DNA from: JAJUJL01 sp041736465
GTDB taxonomy: Bacteria > Chloroflexota > Anaerolineae > Anaerolineales > UBA4823
Assembly (NCBI GenBank): GCA_041736465.1
Contig: JBGSTO010000255.1
Coordinates: 1-32,233 of the forward strand
DNA: 32,233 nucleotides
Direction: 5' to 3'
Position numbers and translations under genes: made by a program. Below the pieces are notes generated by a model. It was not told where the DNA came from. It was given only the letters and a program-made list of their open reading frames with translations, and searched no databases. Within the stretch, counting starts at the first letter, position 1, and each line of letters begins with the position of its first letter. Positions 9,703-17,472 of the stretch are shown in pieces.

Positions 9703-10965
9703 TTATTCCCGCCGGGCAAGCTCATCTTTTTCGTATGCCTTGATGGTTTCCATGAAAGTCATCCCCACCGGCACAGCTTTGCTCTGGCAGTACTGATCCC
9801 AGACGGCATTGGCGGGCATGGCTTTCAGCTCTTCCTGCAGCGCCAGGCGGCTGGAGAAGTCGCCTTCAGCCTCGTAGCGGTTAAGCATCTCGCGCGGCTC
9901 AAGCAGGGCGTACAGTAACGCCCGCAGAGTGCTGCGAGCGCCCACCGTCCAGGCTGCCAGGCGGTTTATGCTGGCATCGAAGTAATCCAGGCCGATGTGA
10001 ACCCGCTCCAGCGCATTCGCCCGCACGATCTCTTGAGCAATGGCCTGCAGGTCGTCATTGAAGGTCACCACATGGTCGCTGTCCCAGCGCACGCCGCGGC
10101 TGACATGCAGCAGCAATTCATCCAGGTAGATCAGCAGGGAAGAAATCTTGTCGGCGATGGTCTCTGTTGGATGGAAATGCCCGCTATCCAGGGTCAGCAG
10201 AATTTTCCGGCTGAGGGCATAGGCGGTGTAAAACTCCATCGAACCGGTAACATAGGACTCCGAGCCGATGCCGAACAGCTTGGGCTCGACGGCGTCCAGG
10301 TTGTGAGGCAGCTTTTCGGCCAGGATCTGGTCGAGCGACTCCAGCAGCCGCTGGCGGGGGCCAGTGCGGTCGGCGGGGGTGTCTTTGTAGCCATCCGGAA
10401 TCCAGATGTTGGTCACCGCTTTGGTGTCCAGCTCGCGCCCGAAATAATCGCCGATTTTGCGGCTGGCAAGGCAGTGCTCGATCCAATACTGGCGGATGGC
10501 CGGGTCACGGTGCGAAAGGGTGAAGCCGTCCGCCGCCAGCGGGTGCGAGAAGCAGGTCGGGTTAAAATCCAGGCCGTGATTGTTTGCCCTGGCCCATTCC
10601 ACCCAGACTGAAAAATGCTGCGGTTCAATCGCATTGCGCTCCACCTTATTATCTGCTTCCAGGTAGATAGCGTGCAGGCTAAGGCGATGCGAGCCCGGGA
10701 TCAGGCTGCAGACCACATCCAGGTCGCGCCGCAGCTCCTCGGCGCTGCGCGCCTTGCCCGGATAATTGCCGGTGGCAGCAATCCCGCCGGTCAGCTCGCC
10801 CCCGGGGTTCTCGAAGCCGCCCACATCATCCCCTTGCCAGCAGTGCAGGGAGATGGCGACTTTTGCCAGGAGCTGCATGGCGGCTTCGGTATCCACACCC
10901 AGAGCGGCGTAGCGCTCTTTCGCCAGAGCGTAAGCCCGTTGAATTTGAATTTCGGTGGGGGTCAT
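9703..10965 (-). CDS. rhaA: L-rhamnose isomerase
   Basis: Converts L-rhamnose to L-rhamnulose, the first step of the phosphorylative rhamnose pathway; cytoplasmic and metal dependent. The 420-residue product matches E. coli-type RhaA (419 aa) along its whole length. Conserved blocks include SLHCWQGDDVGGFENP near residue 39, TGGIAATGNYPGKAR, the FNPTCFSHPLAADGFTLSH segment, SGHFHPTE and the metal-site region HVSRGVRWDSDHVV. This is the classical RhaA family, not the RhaI type of Pseudomonas stutzeri. Last gene of the rha operon: its ATG comes one base after the rhaD stop (TAA-G-ATG), which implies translational coupling. A terminator follows. No truncation or missing block is seen. Confidence 0.97.
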   Translation of the reverse strand: MTPTEIQIQRAYALAKERYAALGVDTEAAMQLLAKVAISLHCWQGDDVGGFENPGGELTGGIAATGNYPGKARSAEELRRDLDVVCSLIPGSHRLSLHAIYLEADNKVERNAIEPQHFSVWVEWARANNHGLDFNPTCFSHPLAADGFTLSHRDPAIRQYWIEHCLASRKIGDYFGRELDTKAVTNIWIPDGYKDTPADRTGPRQRLLESLDQILAEKLPHNLDAVEPKLFGIGSESYVTGSMEFYTAYALSRKILLTLDSGHFHPTETIADKISSLLIYLDELLLHVSRGVRWDSDHVVTFNDDLQAIAQEIVRANALERVHIGLDYFDASINRLAAWTVGARSTLRALLYALLEPREMLNRYEAEGDFSSRLALQEELKAMPANAVWDQYCQSKAVPVGMTFMETIKAYEKDELARRE

Positions 10966-10966
10966 C

Positions 10967-11788
10967 TTAGAAAATCTCTTGTTTGATATTGAAGGTTGTA
11001 CAGATGGCGCGAATTTCTTCTGAACTCAAGCCCTCTCCGATTTCGCCAACGCGCAGATTAAGAGCCTCATACTTGGCGGCGGTTTCGGCGTATTCCACCC
11101 GGTCGGCGGCGCGTTTGACGGAAATATCCGAACGAGTCATGACGCCGTGCTTGGCCCAGATCACGATGCGGTGTTTGCGCAGCGCGGCGACATTGCCGGC
11201 CATCAGTTTGACCGAACCGGGCACTTCGAAGGGAATAAACCCAATGCCTTCCGGCAGGTTGACAATGGTCTCCGGCTGCCAGCGCAGCAGGTGCGTGTTG
11301 AGGTATTGGGCATCCTGGTAGCGCGGGATGTGGCTCAGGTAGGTCAGGTGTATGGGCTGGGCGTGGATCACGGCGTGGAAATTGGTGTTGGCAGCACAGA
11401 TCTGGTCGTAATGCACAGCCAGGTGCGAATTGAACTCGCTTGTTAACCGCTCGAAACGGCGGTGGTGGGAGGTGTAGAGTTTTGCCGTTGCACCGCCTTC
11501 GTTAACCACCAGGCAGCCGAGGCTGGCTAGCGGCTCATCCAGGATCTCGCGCAAACGCCGTCCGGAGCCGCTGACGATGAAGGTCGCGCCAGCCAGCTCG
11601 GGGACCGGCTGCGGCAGCTCTATTTCGCCGGTGACCGGGAAATGCGTGCGCAGCTCTACCGGCCAGCGCAGGCAGATGGAGATATTGCCTGCCGCGCCTT
11701 CGCAGGCCTCGATGGAGGCCAGGTGGCGCCCGGCTTCGCCCATCATGTGCAGCAAATCATCCAATTCGGGGTAAGGAGCTTCTAACAT
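10967..11788 (-). CDS. rhaD: Rhamnulose-1-phosphate aldolase (class II), with a variant metal site
   Basis: Splits L-rhamnulose 1-phosphate into dihydroxyacetone phosphate and L-lactaldehyde. At 273 residues it matches E. coli RhaD in size (274), with the class II aldolase/adducin fold. The phosphate-binding loop region GNISICLRW is near residue 34, VSGSGRRL near 70, E118 (TSEF, equivalent to catalytic E117 of E. coli), then the zinc-site segment VIHAQP and KHGVM with H214. Counting codons puts H142 and Q144 where E. coli has zinc ligands H141 and H143, so the second His of the usual HxH pair is Gln here. The rhaB stop lies 29 bases upstream. Operon context (regulator, kinase, isomerase) supports the substrate assignment; a related class II aldolase with a different 1-phosphate substrate is the alternative. 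Confidence 0.9.
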   Translation of the reverse strand: MLEAPYPELDDLLHMMGEAGRHLASIEACEGAAGNISICLRWPVELRTHFPVTGEIELPQPVPELAGATFIVSGSGRRLREILDEPLASLGCLVVNEGGATAKLYTSHHRRFERLTSEFNSHLAVHYDQICAANTNFHAVIHAQPIHLTYLSHIPRYQDAQYLNTHLLRWQPETIVNLPEGIGFIPFEVPGSVKLMAGNVAALRKHRIVIWAKHGVMTRSDISVKRAADRVEYAETAAKYEALNLRVGEIGEGLSSEEIRAICTTFNIKQEIF

Positions 11789-11817
11789 ATTTTCAATCCT
11801 TTCAGGCTGTCCCAGGA

Positions 11818-13287
11818 TCAGGACAGAGGTGTATTCAAGATTAAGAGAAATTTCGCAAAGGCTTCGTCCCAGCCATTCTGCCGGGCGGGATGAAAAGCAT
11901 CGACATCAAACGAACTGCGCACCAGGACGTGGGCCTCGGCCAGGCTCTCCAGATGCCCCAGGGCAATCGCCTGCATCAGAATATTGCCAATCGCAGTGGC
12001 TTCAACCGGCCCGGCGATCACCGTCCGCCCGGTGCAGTCGGCGGTCAGTTGGTTAAGCAGGCGGTTCTTTGTCCCGCCGCCGATGATGTGAATGGGATTG
12101 AGCCGTTTACCTGCCAGTTCTTCCAGCCTATCGAGGGTCAGGCGATATTTGAGCGCCAGGCTTTCGAGCACCACGCGCACGATCTCCCCACGGCTCTGCG
12201 GCACAATCTGCCCACTGCTGCGGCAGAAAGCCTGGATTTTCTCTGGCATGTTGCCGGGATGCAGAAACACAGCGTTGTCCGGATCGATCACCGCCAGGAA
12301 AGGAGGCGCTTCGGCGGCCAGGCGGGTAATCTCATCGTAAGAGAGTCCCCACTCGCGTTTGCATTCCTGCCCCAGCCACAGACCCATGATGTTCTTAGAA
12401 AGCCGCCAGGTACCAAAGACGCCGCCTTCGTTGGTGAAGTTGTAGGCCAGGGCTTTCGGGCTAACATCCGGCTGCCGCACTTCCGCGCCCATGATCGACC
12501 AGGTGCCGGAGCTCAACCAGGCGAAACCTTCGTTTTCTGCCGGTACTGCTACGACCGCGGAACCGGTGTCGTGACAGGCTGGGGCAATGATCGGGATAGA
12601 GCCTGCGCCGGTTTCGGCTGCAACAGAAGGCAGCAAATTACCCAGGAGGGTTCCAGGTTTGCACACCGCTGGGAAGATGTGAGTCGGGATGCCCAGTGCT
12701 TCCAACAGGGGCAGCGCCCAGTTGCGAGTCACCGGGTTGAAGCACTGGGTGGTGGTGGCGTTAGTGAATTCACAGGCGAGACTGCCGCACAGCCAGTGGT
12801 TGAACAAGTCAGGGATGGTGAGAAACGATTGGGCGGCGGCGAGCCGTGGATCTTCGGCAAGCACCATCGCCAGCAGCTGGTACAGGGTGTTGATCTGCAT
12901 GAACTGGATGCCGGTCTGGGCAAAGATCTGCTCACGCGGCACCCGTTGGAAAGCCTCCGCCAGCATGCCGCCGGTGCGGGCATCGCGGTAATGAAATGGA
13001 ATGCCGAGCATTCTTCTGTCGCCATCCAGCAAGGCGAAATCTACTCCCCAGGTGTCGAGCGCAACGCTCTCCAGGTGAAAAGTACGCGCAGAAACAGCCA
13101 TCCCTGCTTTGACCTCGCTCCACAGGCCGTCCACATCCCAATGCAGGCCGTCTGGCAGGCTCAGCGGGCGGTTGGTGAAGCGGTGGGTCTCCGCCAGGCT
13201 CAGCTTGCCATTGGCAATCGTTCCAGCGATAGCGCGCCCGGATTCGGCGCCCAGGTCCAGGGCGAGATAATTTCGTTCACGCATCAT
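11818..13287 (-). CDS. rhaB: Rhamnulokinase (FGGY family)
   Basis: ATP-dependent phosphorylation of L-rhamnulose to L-rhamnulose 1-phosphate. The 489-residue length is typical of RhaB. The N-terminal actin-fold phosphate loop YLALDLGAESGRA starts at residue 6. The segment ACHDTGSAVVAVPA carries the expected catalytic Asp, and the C-terminal nucleotide-binding block HIIGGGTKNRLLNQLTAD is typical of rhamnulokinases. The gene begins with two consecutive ATG codons (13287 and 13284); either could be used and no strong ribosome site separates them. Only nine bases separate it from the regulator gene upstream, so the two are co-transcribed. The sugar specificity rests on overall resemblance to RhaB and on the rhaA and rhaD neighbours. 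Confidence 0.95.
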   Translation of the reverse strand: MMRERNYLALDLGAESGRAIAGTIANGKLSLAETHRFTNRPLSLPDGLHWDVDGLWSEVKAGMAVSARTFHLESVALDTWGVDFALLDGDRRMLGIPFHYRDARTGGMLAEAFQRVPREQIFAQTGIQFMQINTLYQLLAMVLAEDPRLAAAQSFLTIPDLFNHWLCGSLACEFTNATTTQCFNPVTRNWALPLLEALGIPTHIFPAVCKPGTLLGNLLPSVAAETGAGSIPIIAPACHDTGSAVVAVPAENEGFAWLSSGTWSIMGAEVRQPDVSPKALAYNFTNEGGVFGTWRLSKNIMGLWLGQECKREWGLSYDEITRLAAEAPPFLAVIDPDNAVFLHPGNMPEKIQAFCRSSGQIVPQSRGEIVRVVLESLALKYRLTLDRLEELAGKRLNPIHIIGGGTKNRLLNQLTADCTGRTVIAGPVEATAIGNILMQAIALGHLESLAEAHVLVRSSFDVDAFHPARQNGWDEAFAKFLLILNTPLS

Positions 13288-13296
13288 GGCTTTTCG

Positions 13297-14064
13297 TCAT
13301 TCACAGATATTGAGCGCGGTCCCCGCCTGCGCGATGCGAGCTCGCCATTCCGGGCTGATGCCGACATCAGTGTACAGGCAGCAGATTTGAGCGGGGCGGG
13401 CAAAGGAGGTCAGGTTTTCGTGCCCCAGCTTGCTCGAATCCAGCAATGCGAATACCTGGTTTGCTGACTCGATCGCTTTGCGCTTGAGCTGAGCCTCTTC
13501 CAGATGGACCTCGGTCAGGCCGCGTTCGATGCTGAAACCGCTGGCGGAGACAAAGGCTTTTTGGACGTGTAGATCCTGAATGACCTGTTCGCTGAGCAGC
13601 CCGGTTACGGATGACCCATCTGGATTTAGAATTCCACCAATCAGGATGACGGAGTTGGAGGGGTTTTGCGCCAGCAGCCGCGCCACGTCGAGTCCGTTGG
13701 TCACAACTCGCAGCCGCCGCCGGGATTCCAGCGCCAGCGCCAGGTAATAGACAGTGCTGCTGGCATCCAGCAGAATTGAATCACCGTCTGCAACCAACCC
13801 GGCTGCACACCGGCCAATGATCCCCTTTTCATTTGAGTGCTCACGATGCCGGTCTGCGAATGATGTATTCTGAAAGCTTTTTTGCTCGGTTAATACTGCG
13901 CCGCCGTGAAACCGTGTCAGAAGCTCCTCAGATTGCAATGCGTTCAGGTCGTTTCGCACGGTCCCTTCGGAGACACCCAGGGCAGCAGCGATTTCAGGCA
14001 CACGCAAATCAGGCTGTTTGCGTAAAAGCCTGATGAGTGATTGGCGGCGTTCGTAAGTGGTCAT
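13297..14064 (-). CDS. DeoR/GlpR family transcriptional regulator of the rhamnose operon
   Basis: A 255-residue DeoR-family regulator. The N-terminal helix-turn-helix (residues about 6-57) contains RVPEIAAALGVSEGTVRNDLNALQ and the typical FHGGAVL tail. The rest is the sugar-phosphate-sensing DeoRC domain, with DGDSILLDASSTVYYLA near residue 93, VVTNGLDVARLL and LIGGILNPDGSSVTG. It is the first gene of the rha operon, so it probably autoregulates. The effector is likely a rhamnose catabolite such as rhamnulose 1-phosphate; this is inferred from context. E. coli uses AraC-type RhaS/RhaR instead, while DeoR-type regulators of rhamnose genes are known in other phyla. A consensus promoter lies about 40 bases upstream. 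No clear Shine-Dalgarno precedes the ATG at 14064. Confidence 0.9.
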   Translation of the reverse strand: MTTYERRQSLIRLLRKQPDLRVPEIAAALGVSEGTVRNDLNALQSEELLTRFHGGAVLTEQKSFQNTSFADRHREHSNEKGIIGRCAAGLVADGDSILLDASSTVYYLALALESRRRLRVVTNGLDVARLLAQNPSNSVILIGGILNPDGSSVTGLLSEQVIQDLHVQKAFVSASGFSIERGLTEVHLEEAQLKRKAIESANQVFALLDSSKLGHENLTSFARPAQICCLYTDVGISPEWRARIAQAGTALNICE

Positions 14065-14106
14065 AATATTGCTACTTGGTTGAAAGTTTTTGCGACCATA
14101 GCCTCC

Positions 14107-14134
14107 ATTATATATATTTGCCGAAATATGTCAA
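14107..14134 (-). promoter_or_regulatory. Consensus sigma-70 promoter for the rha operon
   Basis: On the minus strand TTGACA (14134-14129) and TATAAT (14112-14107) are separated by 16 bases, an exact match to both consensus hexamers. The predicted start of transcription is near 14100, giving a leader of about 35 bases before the regulator ATG at 14064. Confidence 0.75.
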
Positions 14135-14185
14135 TAAATTAGAAATATCAACAATATTTTGCTTTATTATTGGCGTTTTTTATTG
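14123..14185. promoter_or_regulatory. Candidate DeoR operator array between the rha and xyl promoters
   Basis: The AT-rich gap holds two direct GAAATAT motifs (14123-14129 and 14142-14148), each followed by a plus-strand CAATA motif (14132-14138 and 14152-14158). Two further copies point the other way (minus-strand CAATAAT at 14172-14166 and CAATAAA at 14185-14179). The first GAAATAT overlaps the -35 box of the rha promoter by one base. Repeats in this place fit a DeoR-family operator; the assignment is inferred, and simple AT-richness could produce some of these motifs. Confidence 0.4.
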
Positions 14186-14193
14186 TTTTGATC

Positions 14194-14221
14194 TTGACAG
14201 TTGTTGCGCAGCCAGTATAAT
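14194..14221 (+). promoter_or_regulatory. Consensus sigma-70 promoter for xylA-xylB
   Basis: TTGACA (14194-14199) and TATAAT (14216-14221) with a 16-base spacer match both consensus hexamers exactly. Transcription would start near 14228 and give a leader of about 160 bases before the xylA ATG. The leader contains one arm of a REP-like repeat. Confidence 0.75.
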
Positions 14222-14343
14222 TTCGATGCCAGGTTGAATCAATTTGAATAGCTCCTCGCACTTCGCAGGTCGCGTAAAATGATAGCGCCCTGAGCGCCAA
14301 TCCGCAGGATCGGTCAGCGAAGGGTTTCAATGTCAGGCAAGTG

Positions 14344-14369
14344 AGATTCATCGCTGCGCTCAGAATGAC
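14344..14369 (-). repeat. Single arm of a REP-like repeat in the xylA leader
   Basis: Read on the minus strand, the 26 bases begin GTCATTCTGAGCG and end GAATCT. They match the arms of the inverted repeat at 19859-19925 at most positions. The arm ends 22 bases before the xylA ATG. No convincing partner arm was seen upstream. Confidence 0.7.
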
Positions 14370-14390
14370 ACACCCATAAAGGAATTTCAT

Positions 14391-15557
14391 ATGACTGATT
14401 ATTTCCCAAAGCCTGATCACAAATTCACCTTCGGTCTGTGGACCGTTGGCAATCGCGGCGCAGACCCGTTTGGCTCTGCTGTCCGAGAGCACAAATCTCC
14501 CGCTGAGCTGGTCTACCTGCTCGGCGAAGTCGGCGCGTATGGTGTCAACTTCCACGACAACGACCTGATCCCGATCGATGCTGCACCTGCTGAAGCGGAA
14601 GCGATCAAGAAGGAATTCCGCAAGGCGTTGGAAGATACCGGCCTGGTGGTCCCGATGGCCACCACCAACCTGTTCAGCGATCCGATCTTCAAAGACGGCG
14701 CCTTCACCAGCAATAACCCCAGGGTGCGCGCCTATGCCCTGCAGAAAACGATGCATGCCATAGACCTGGGGGTGGAATTTGGCGCGAAGATCTATGTTTT
14801 TTGGGGCGGGCGCGAAGGCACCGAAACCGACTCCAGCAAGAACCCGGTAGAAGCGATCAAGCGGATGCGGGAAGCAATGAACTTTCTATGCGAGTTCGCC
14901 ATTGACCAGCAATATGACCTCAAGTTCGCCCTGGAAGCCAAGCCCAACGAGCCGCGCGCTGATATCTATAACCCAACGACCGGACACATGCTGGCTTTCA
15001 TCGAAACACTCGACCACTCGGAGATGGTGGGAGTCAACCCGGAAGTGGCCCATGAGCACATGGCTGGGATCAATTTCATGCATGGCGTGGCCCAGGCCTG
15101 GGAAGCGGGCAAACTCTTTCATATTGACCTCAACGACCAGTATCCCGGGCGTTACGACCAGGACCTGCGCTTCGGTTCGCGCGACATCAGGGCTGCCTTC
15201 TATCTGGTCAAGTTCCTGGAAGACGTTGGATACAGTGGCAGCCGCCACTTCGATGCCCACGCCTACCGCACCGAAGATTACGCGGGCGTCAAAGATTTCG
15301 CCCGGGGCTGCATGCGTACCTACCTGATCCTCAAAGACAAGGCCGCCCGCTTCAACGCCGACCCCGAAATTCAGGCCATCCTGAGCCAAATCAACGCCGA
15401 TGACGGCGGCATGGCTCCTTTTTTTGGCAAGTACAGCCGAGAGAAAGCCGCCGCCTTGAAGGAACAGCCCTTCGATCGCGCCATGGTCGCTAAACCTGGG
15501 CTGCAATACGAGCGCCTGGATCAGCTGACGCTGGAGCTACTGTTGGGAGTGCGCTGA
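14391..15557 (+). CDS. xylA: Xylose isomerase (class I)
   Basis: Isomerises D-xylose to D-xylulose in the cytoplasm using two divalent metals. The 388 residues match the short class I enzymes (Streptomyces/Thermus type) rather than the roughly 440-residue class II. Visible are WTVGNRGADPFG near residue 17, the catalytic His in NFHDND (H55), FWGGREGTE, the first metal ligand in FALEAKPNEPRAD, the Glu and His pair in NPEVAHEHMAG, and the Asp cluster in FHIDLNDQ and YDQDLRFGS. A ribosome site AAGGAA stands just before the ATG. Its stop is three bases before xylB, so the two form one operon behind an exact-consensus promoter. Confidence 0.97.
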   Translation: MTDYFPKPDHKFTFGLWTVGNRGADPFGSAVREHKSPAELVYLLGEVGAYGVNFHDNDLIPIDAAPAEAEAIKKEFRKALEDTGLVVPMATTNLFSDPIFKDGAFTSNNPRVRAYALQKTMHAIDLGVEFGAKIYVFWGGREGTETDSSKNPVEAIKRMREAMNFLCEFAIDQQYDLKFALEAKPNEPRADIYNPTTGHMLAFIETLDHSEMVGVNPEVAHEHMAGINFMHGVAQAWEAGKLFHIDLNDQYPGRYDQDLRFGSRDIRAAFYLVKFLEDVGYSGSRHFDAHAYRTEDYAGVKDFARGCMRTYLILKDKAARFNADPEIQAILSQINADDGGMAPFFGKYSREKAAALKEQPFDRAMVAKPGLQYERLDQLTLELLLGVR

Positions 15558-15560
15558 AGC

Positions 15561-17045
15561 ATGTACTTCCTGGGCATTGACGTTTCAACCACTGCAACAA
15601 AGGCGCTGCTAATCGACATCGCCGGCCGGGTGCTCGCCGTTGATTCTGTGCACTATAGTTTCGAAACACCGCGACCGCTGTGGAGCGAGCAGCACCCCGA
15701 CCTGTGGTGGCATGGTGCACAGCGGTCGATTCGCGGTGTGCTGGAGAAGTCTGGCGTTGATCCGGCGCGGATCGGTGGGATTGGTTTGACTGGGCAGATG
15801 CATGGCCTGGTGCTGCTAGATGCAGCGGGAGGTATCTTGCGCCCGGCCATCCTGTGGAACGACCAGCGCACCCAGGCTCAATGTGACGAAATCCAGCGGC
15901 GTATCGGACGCGAGCGCTTCATCCAGATTACCGGCAACGTTGCCCTGACTGGTTTCACTGCACCGAAAATCCTGTGGGTGAAAGAAAATGAACCCGAAAT
16001 CTACGCCCGCGCCGCCCATATCCTGCTGCCCAAGGACTATGTGCGCCTGAAGCTAACTGGCTCATATGCCATGGACAAAGCCGACGGCTCGGGGACAGTC
16101 TTGATGGACCTGCGCCAGCGTTCCTGGTCAGATGAGGTGCTGGCAGCCCTGGAAATCCCGGCTGCCTGGCTGCCGCCGCTGTTCGAAGGGCCGGAGATAA
16201 CTGGCCGCCTTTCCATCGAGGCCGCCCAGGCGACCGGCCTGAAGGCAAACACACTGGTGGTAGCCGGCGGTGGCGACCAGGCTGCCCAGGCCGTCGGCGT
16301 AGGTGCAGTCGAACTGGGCGTGGTTGCCCTCACCGTTGGCACCAGTGGGGTGGTCTTTGCCAACACCCCATCGGCGCTGATCGAACCTGAAGGCCGCCTG
16401 CACGCCTTCTGCCATGCCGTTCCGGAGCGCTGGCACTTCATGGGCGTGATGCTCTCGGCGGCAGGGAGTTTGCAGTGGTATCGCGATACGATCTCCCCGG
16501 AGGTAAACATTGACGATCTGCTTAGAGAGGCTGAAGGTGCCCCGACCGGCAGCGACGGCCTGCTGTTCCTGCCCTACCTGAGCGGTGAACGCACCCCACA
16601 TCCAGATCCACTGGCGCGTGGCGCCTTCATCGGGCTGACCGTCCGCCACACTCGGGCGCACCTGACGCGAGCCGTTCTGGAAGGTGTAGCCTTCGGTTTG
16701 AAGGACAGCTTCACCCTGATCCAGAACGCCGGCTTGGGAGAAATTCGCCAGGTGCGAGCCTCGGGCGGCGGGGCTAAGAGCGCCTTATGGCGGCAAATTC
16801 TGGCCTCTGTCCTGGATGCTGAACTGGTGACGGTGAATACAACGGAGGGCGCAGCGTATGGCGCAGCCCTGCTGGCCGGGGTAGGTGCTGGCGCCTGGAC
16901 AGATGTCCCAGCTGCATGCACAACGACGATAAAGGTCACCGGCAGTCAGCAGCCCGATCCAGCGCAAGTGGGACTTTATGGCAGCTCATATAGTGTCTAC
17001 CGAGAGCTATACCCAGCGCTGAAGTCAAGTTTCTGGAAGATGTAA
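15561..17045 (+). CDS. xylB: Xylulokinase (FGGY family)
   Basis: Phosphorylates D-xylulose to D-xylulose 5-phosphate for the pentose phosphate pathway. The protein has 494 residues. The N-terminal phosphate loop FLGIDVSTTATKALL starts at residue 3. LTGQMHGLVLLD is the usual sugar-binding block of xylulokinases, GGGDQAAQAVG holds the catalytic Asp (D239), and ASGGGAKSALWRQILA is the C-terminal nucleotide-binding motif. Three bases separate it from xylA, so translation is probably coupled. No xylose transporter or XylR-type regulator lies nearby; the DeoR gene across the divergent promoter region is the only local regulator candidate. Confidence 0.95.
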   Translation: MYFLGIDVSTTATKALLIDIAGRVLAVDSVHYSFETPRPLWSEQHPDLWWHGAQRSIRGVLEKSGVDPARIGGIGLTGQMHGLVLLDAAGGILRPAILWNDQRTQAQCDEIQRRIGRERFIQITGNVALTGFTAPKILWVKENEPEIYARAAHILLPKDYVRLKLTGSYAMDKADGSGTVLMDLRQRSWSDEVLAALEIPAAWLPPLFEGPEITGRLSIEAAQATGLKANTLVVAGGGDQAAQAVGVGAVELGVVALTVGTSGVVFANTPSALIEPEGRLHAFCHAVPERWHFMGVMLSAAGSLQWYRDTISPEVNIDDLLREAEGAPTGSDGLLFLPYLSGERTPHPDPLARGAFIGLTVRHTRAHLTRAVLEGVAFGLKDSFTLIQNAGLGEIRQVRASGGGAKSALWRQILASVLDAELVTVNTTEGAAYGAALLAGVGAGAWTDVPAACTTTIKVTGSQQPDPAQVGLYGSSYSVYRELYPALKSSFWKM

Positions 17046-17436
17046 CCCTACCCATCAGATGAATAAGGCGCGGCCGTGCGGCACACCTCTGGGCGCACTG
17101 GCTCAAATGCCTGTTTAATTCCACTATCAAGATATGGAACCTGGCAGCCACTAACAGACTGGCGTTAATCCTACGCCTGGATATTGCTTCACTTCGCCAG
17201 TTTTTTCGGGGGCCACGTGTTTCTGCATTCATATTTGACGATTTTGCTCCTTCGCAGCTTGCATCAAATAGTTTGGGCTAAAGGTTTGCGAATCTAATAT
17301 TTGAATCGCCCGAACTGAATGCGAAACAAAAAGCGAATCGAAGCGTAGTTACTTCCTCCCCACTTTGTTATAAACTAATGGTGAAAATCCCGCCGGAATG
17401 CGATAGCTGCCTGCCGGATCATCTAAAACCCTGACC
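17046..17436. other. Intergenic gap between xylB and the glycoside cluster
   Basis: About 390 bases without a credible gene. It contains a possible xylB terminator (listed separately) and an AT-rich stretch with several GCGAATC/GAATCGC motifs around 17286-17342 that could be regulatory. A TATAAA at about 17370 has no good -35 partner, so no promoter for the downstream cluster is called. Confidence 0.6.
17158..17206 (+). terminator. Possible rho-independent terminator after xylB
   Basis: ACTGGCG (17158-17164) pairs perfectly with CGCCAGT (17195-17201), which runs into six T (17201-17206). The loop of 30 bases is long, so this is weaker than the other terminators here. Confidence 0.4.
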
Positions 17437-17472
17437 GTGAGTTACGGTTCAATTTCAGAAAGGATGGAGAGC

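Noticed and set aside
11890..13467. Plus-strand open frame of 525 codons
   Set aside because: It is antisense to rhaB and the end of the DeoR gene, both of which match known families; the long frame reflects GC-rich codon use.
17350..17440. TATAAA near 17370 as a promoter for the glycoside cluster
   Set aside because: The sequence at the -35 distance (TAGTTA) is a poor match, so it was only mentioned in the gap entry.
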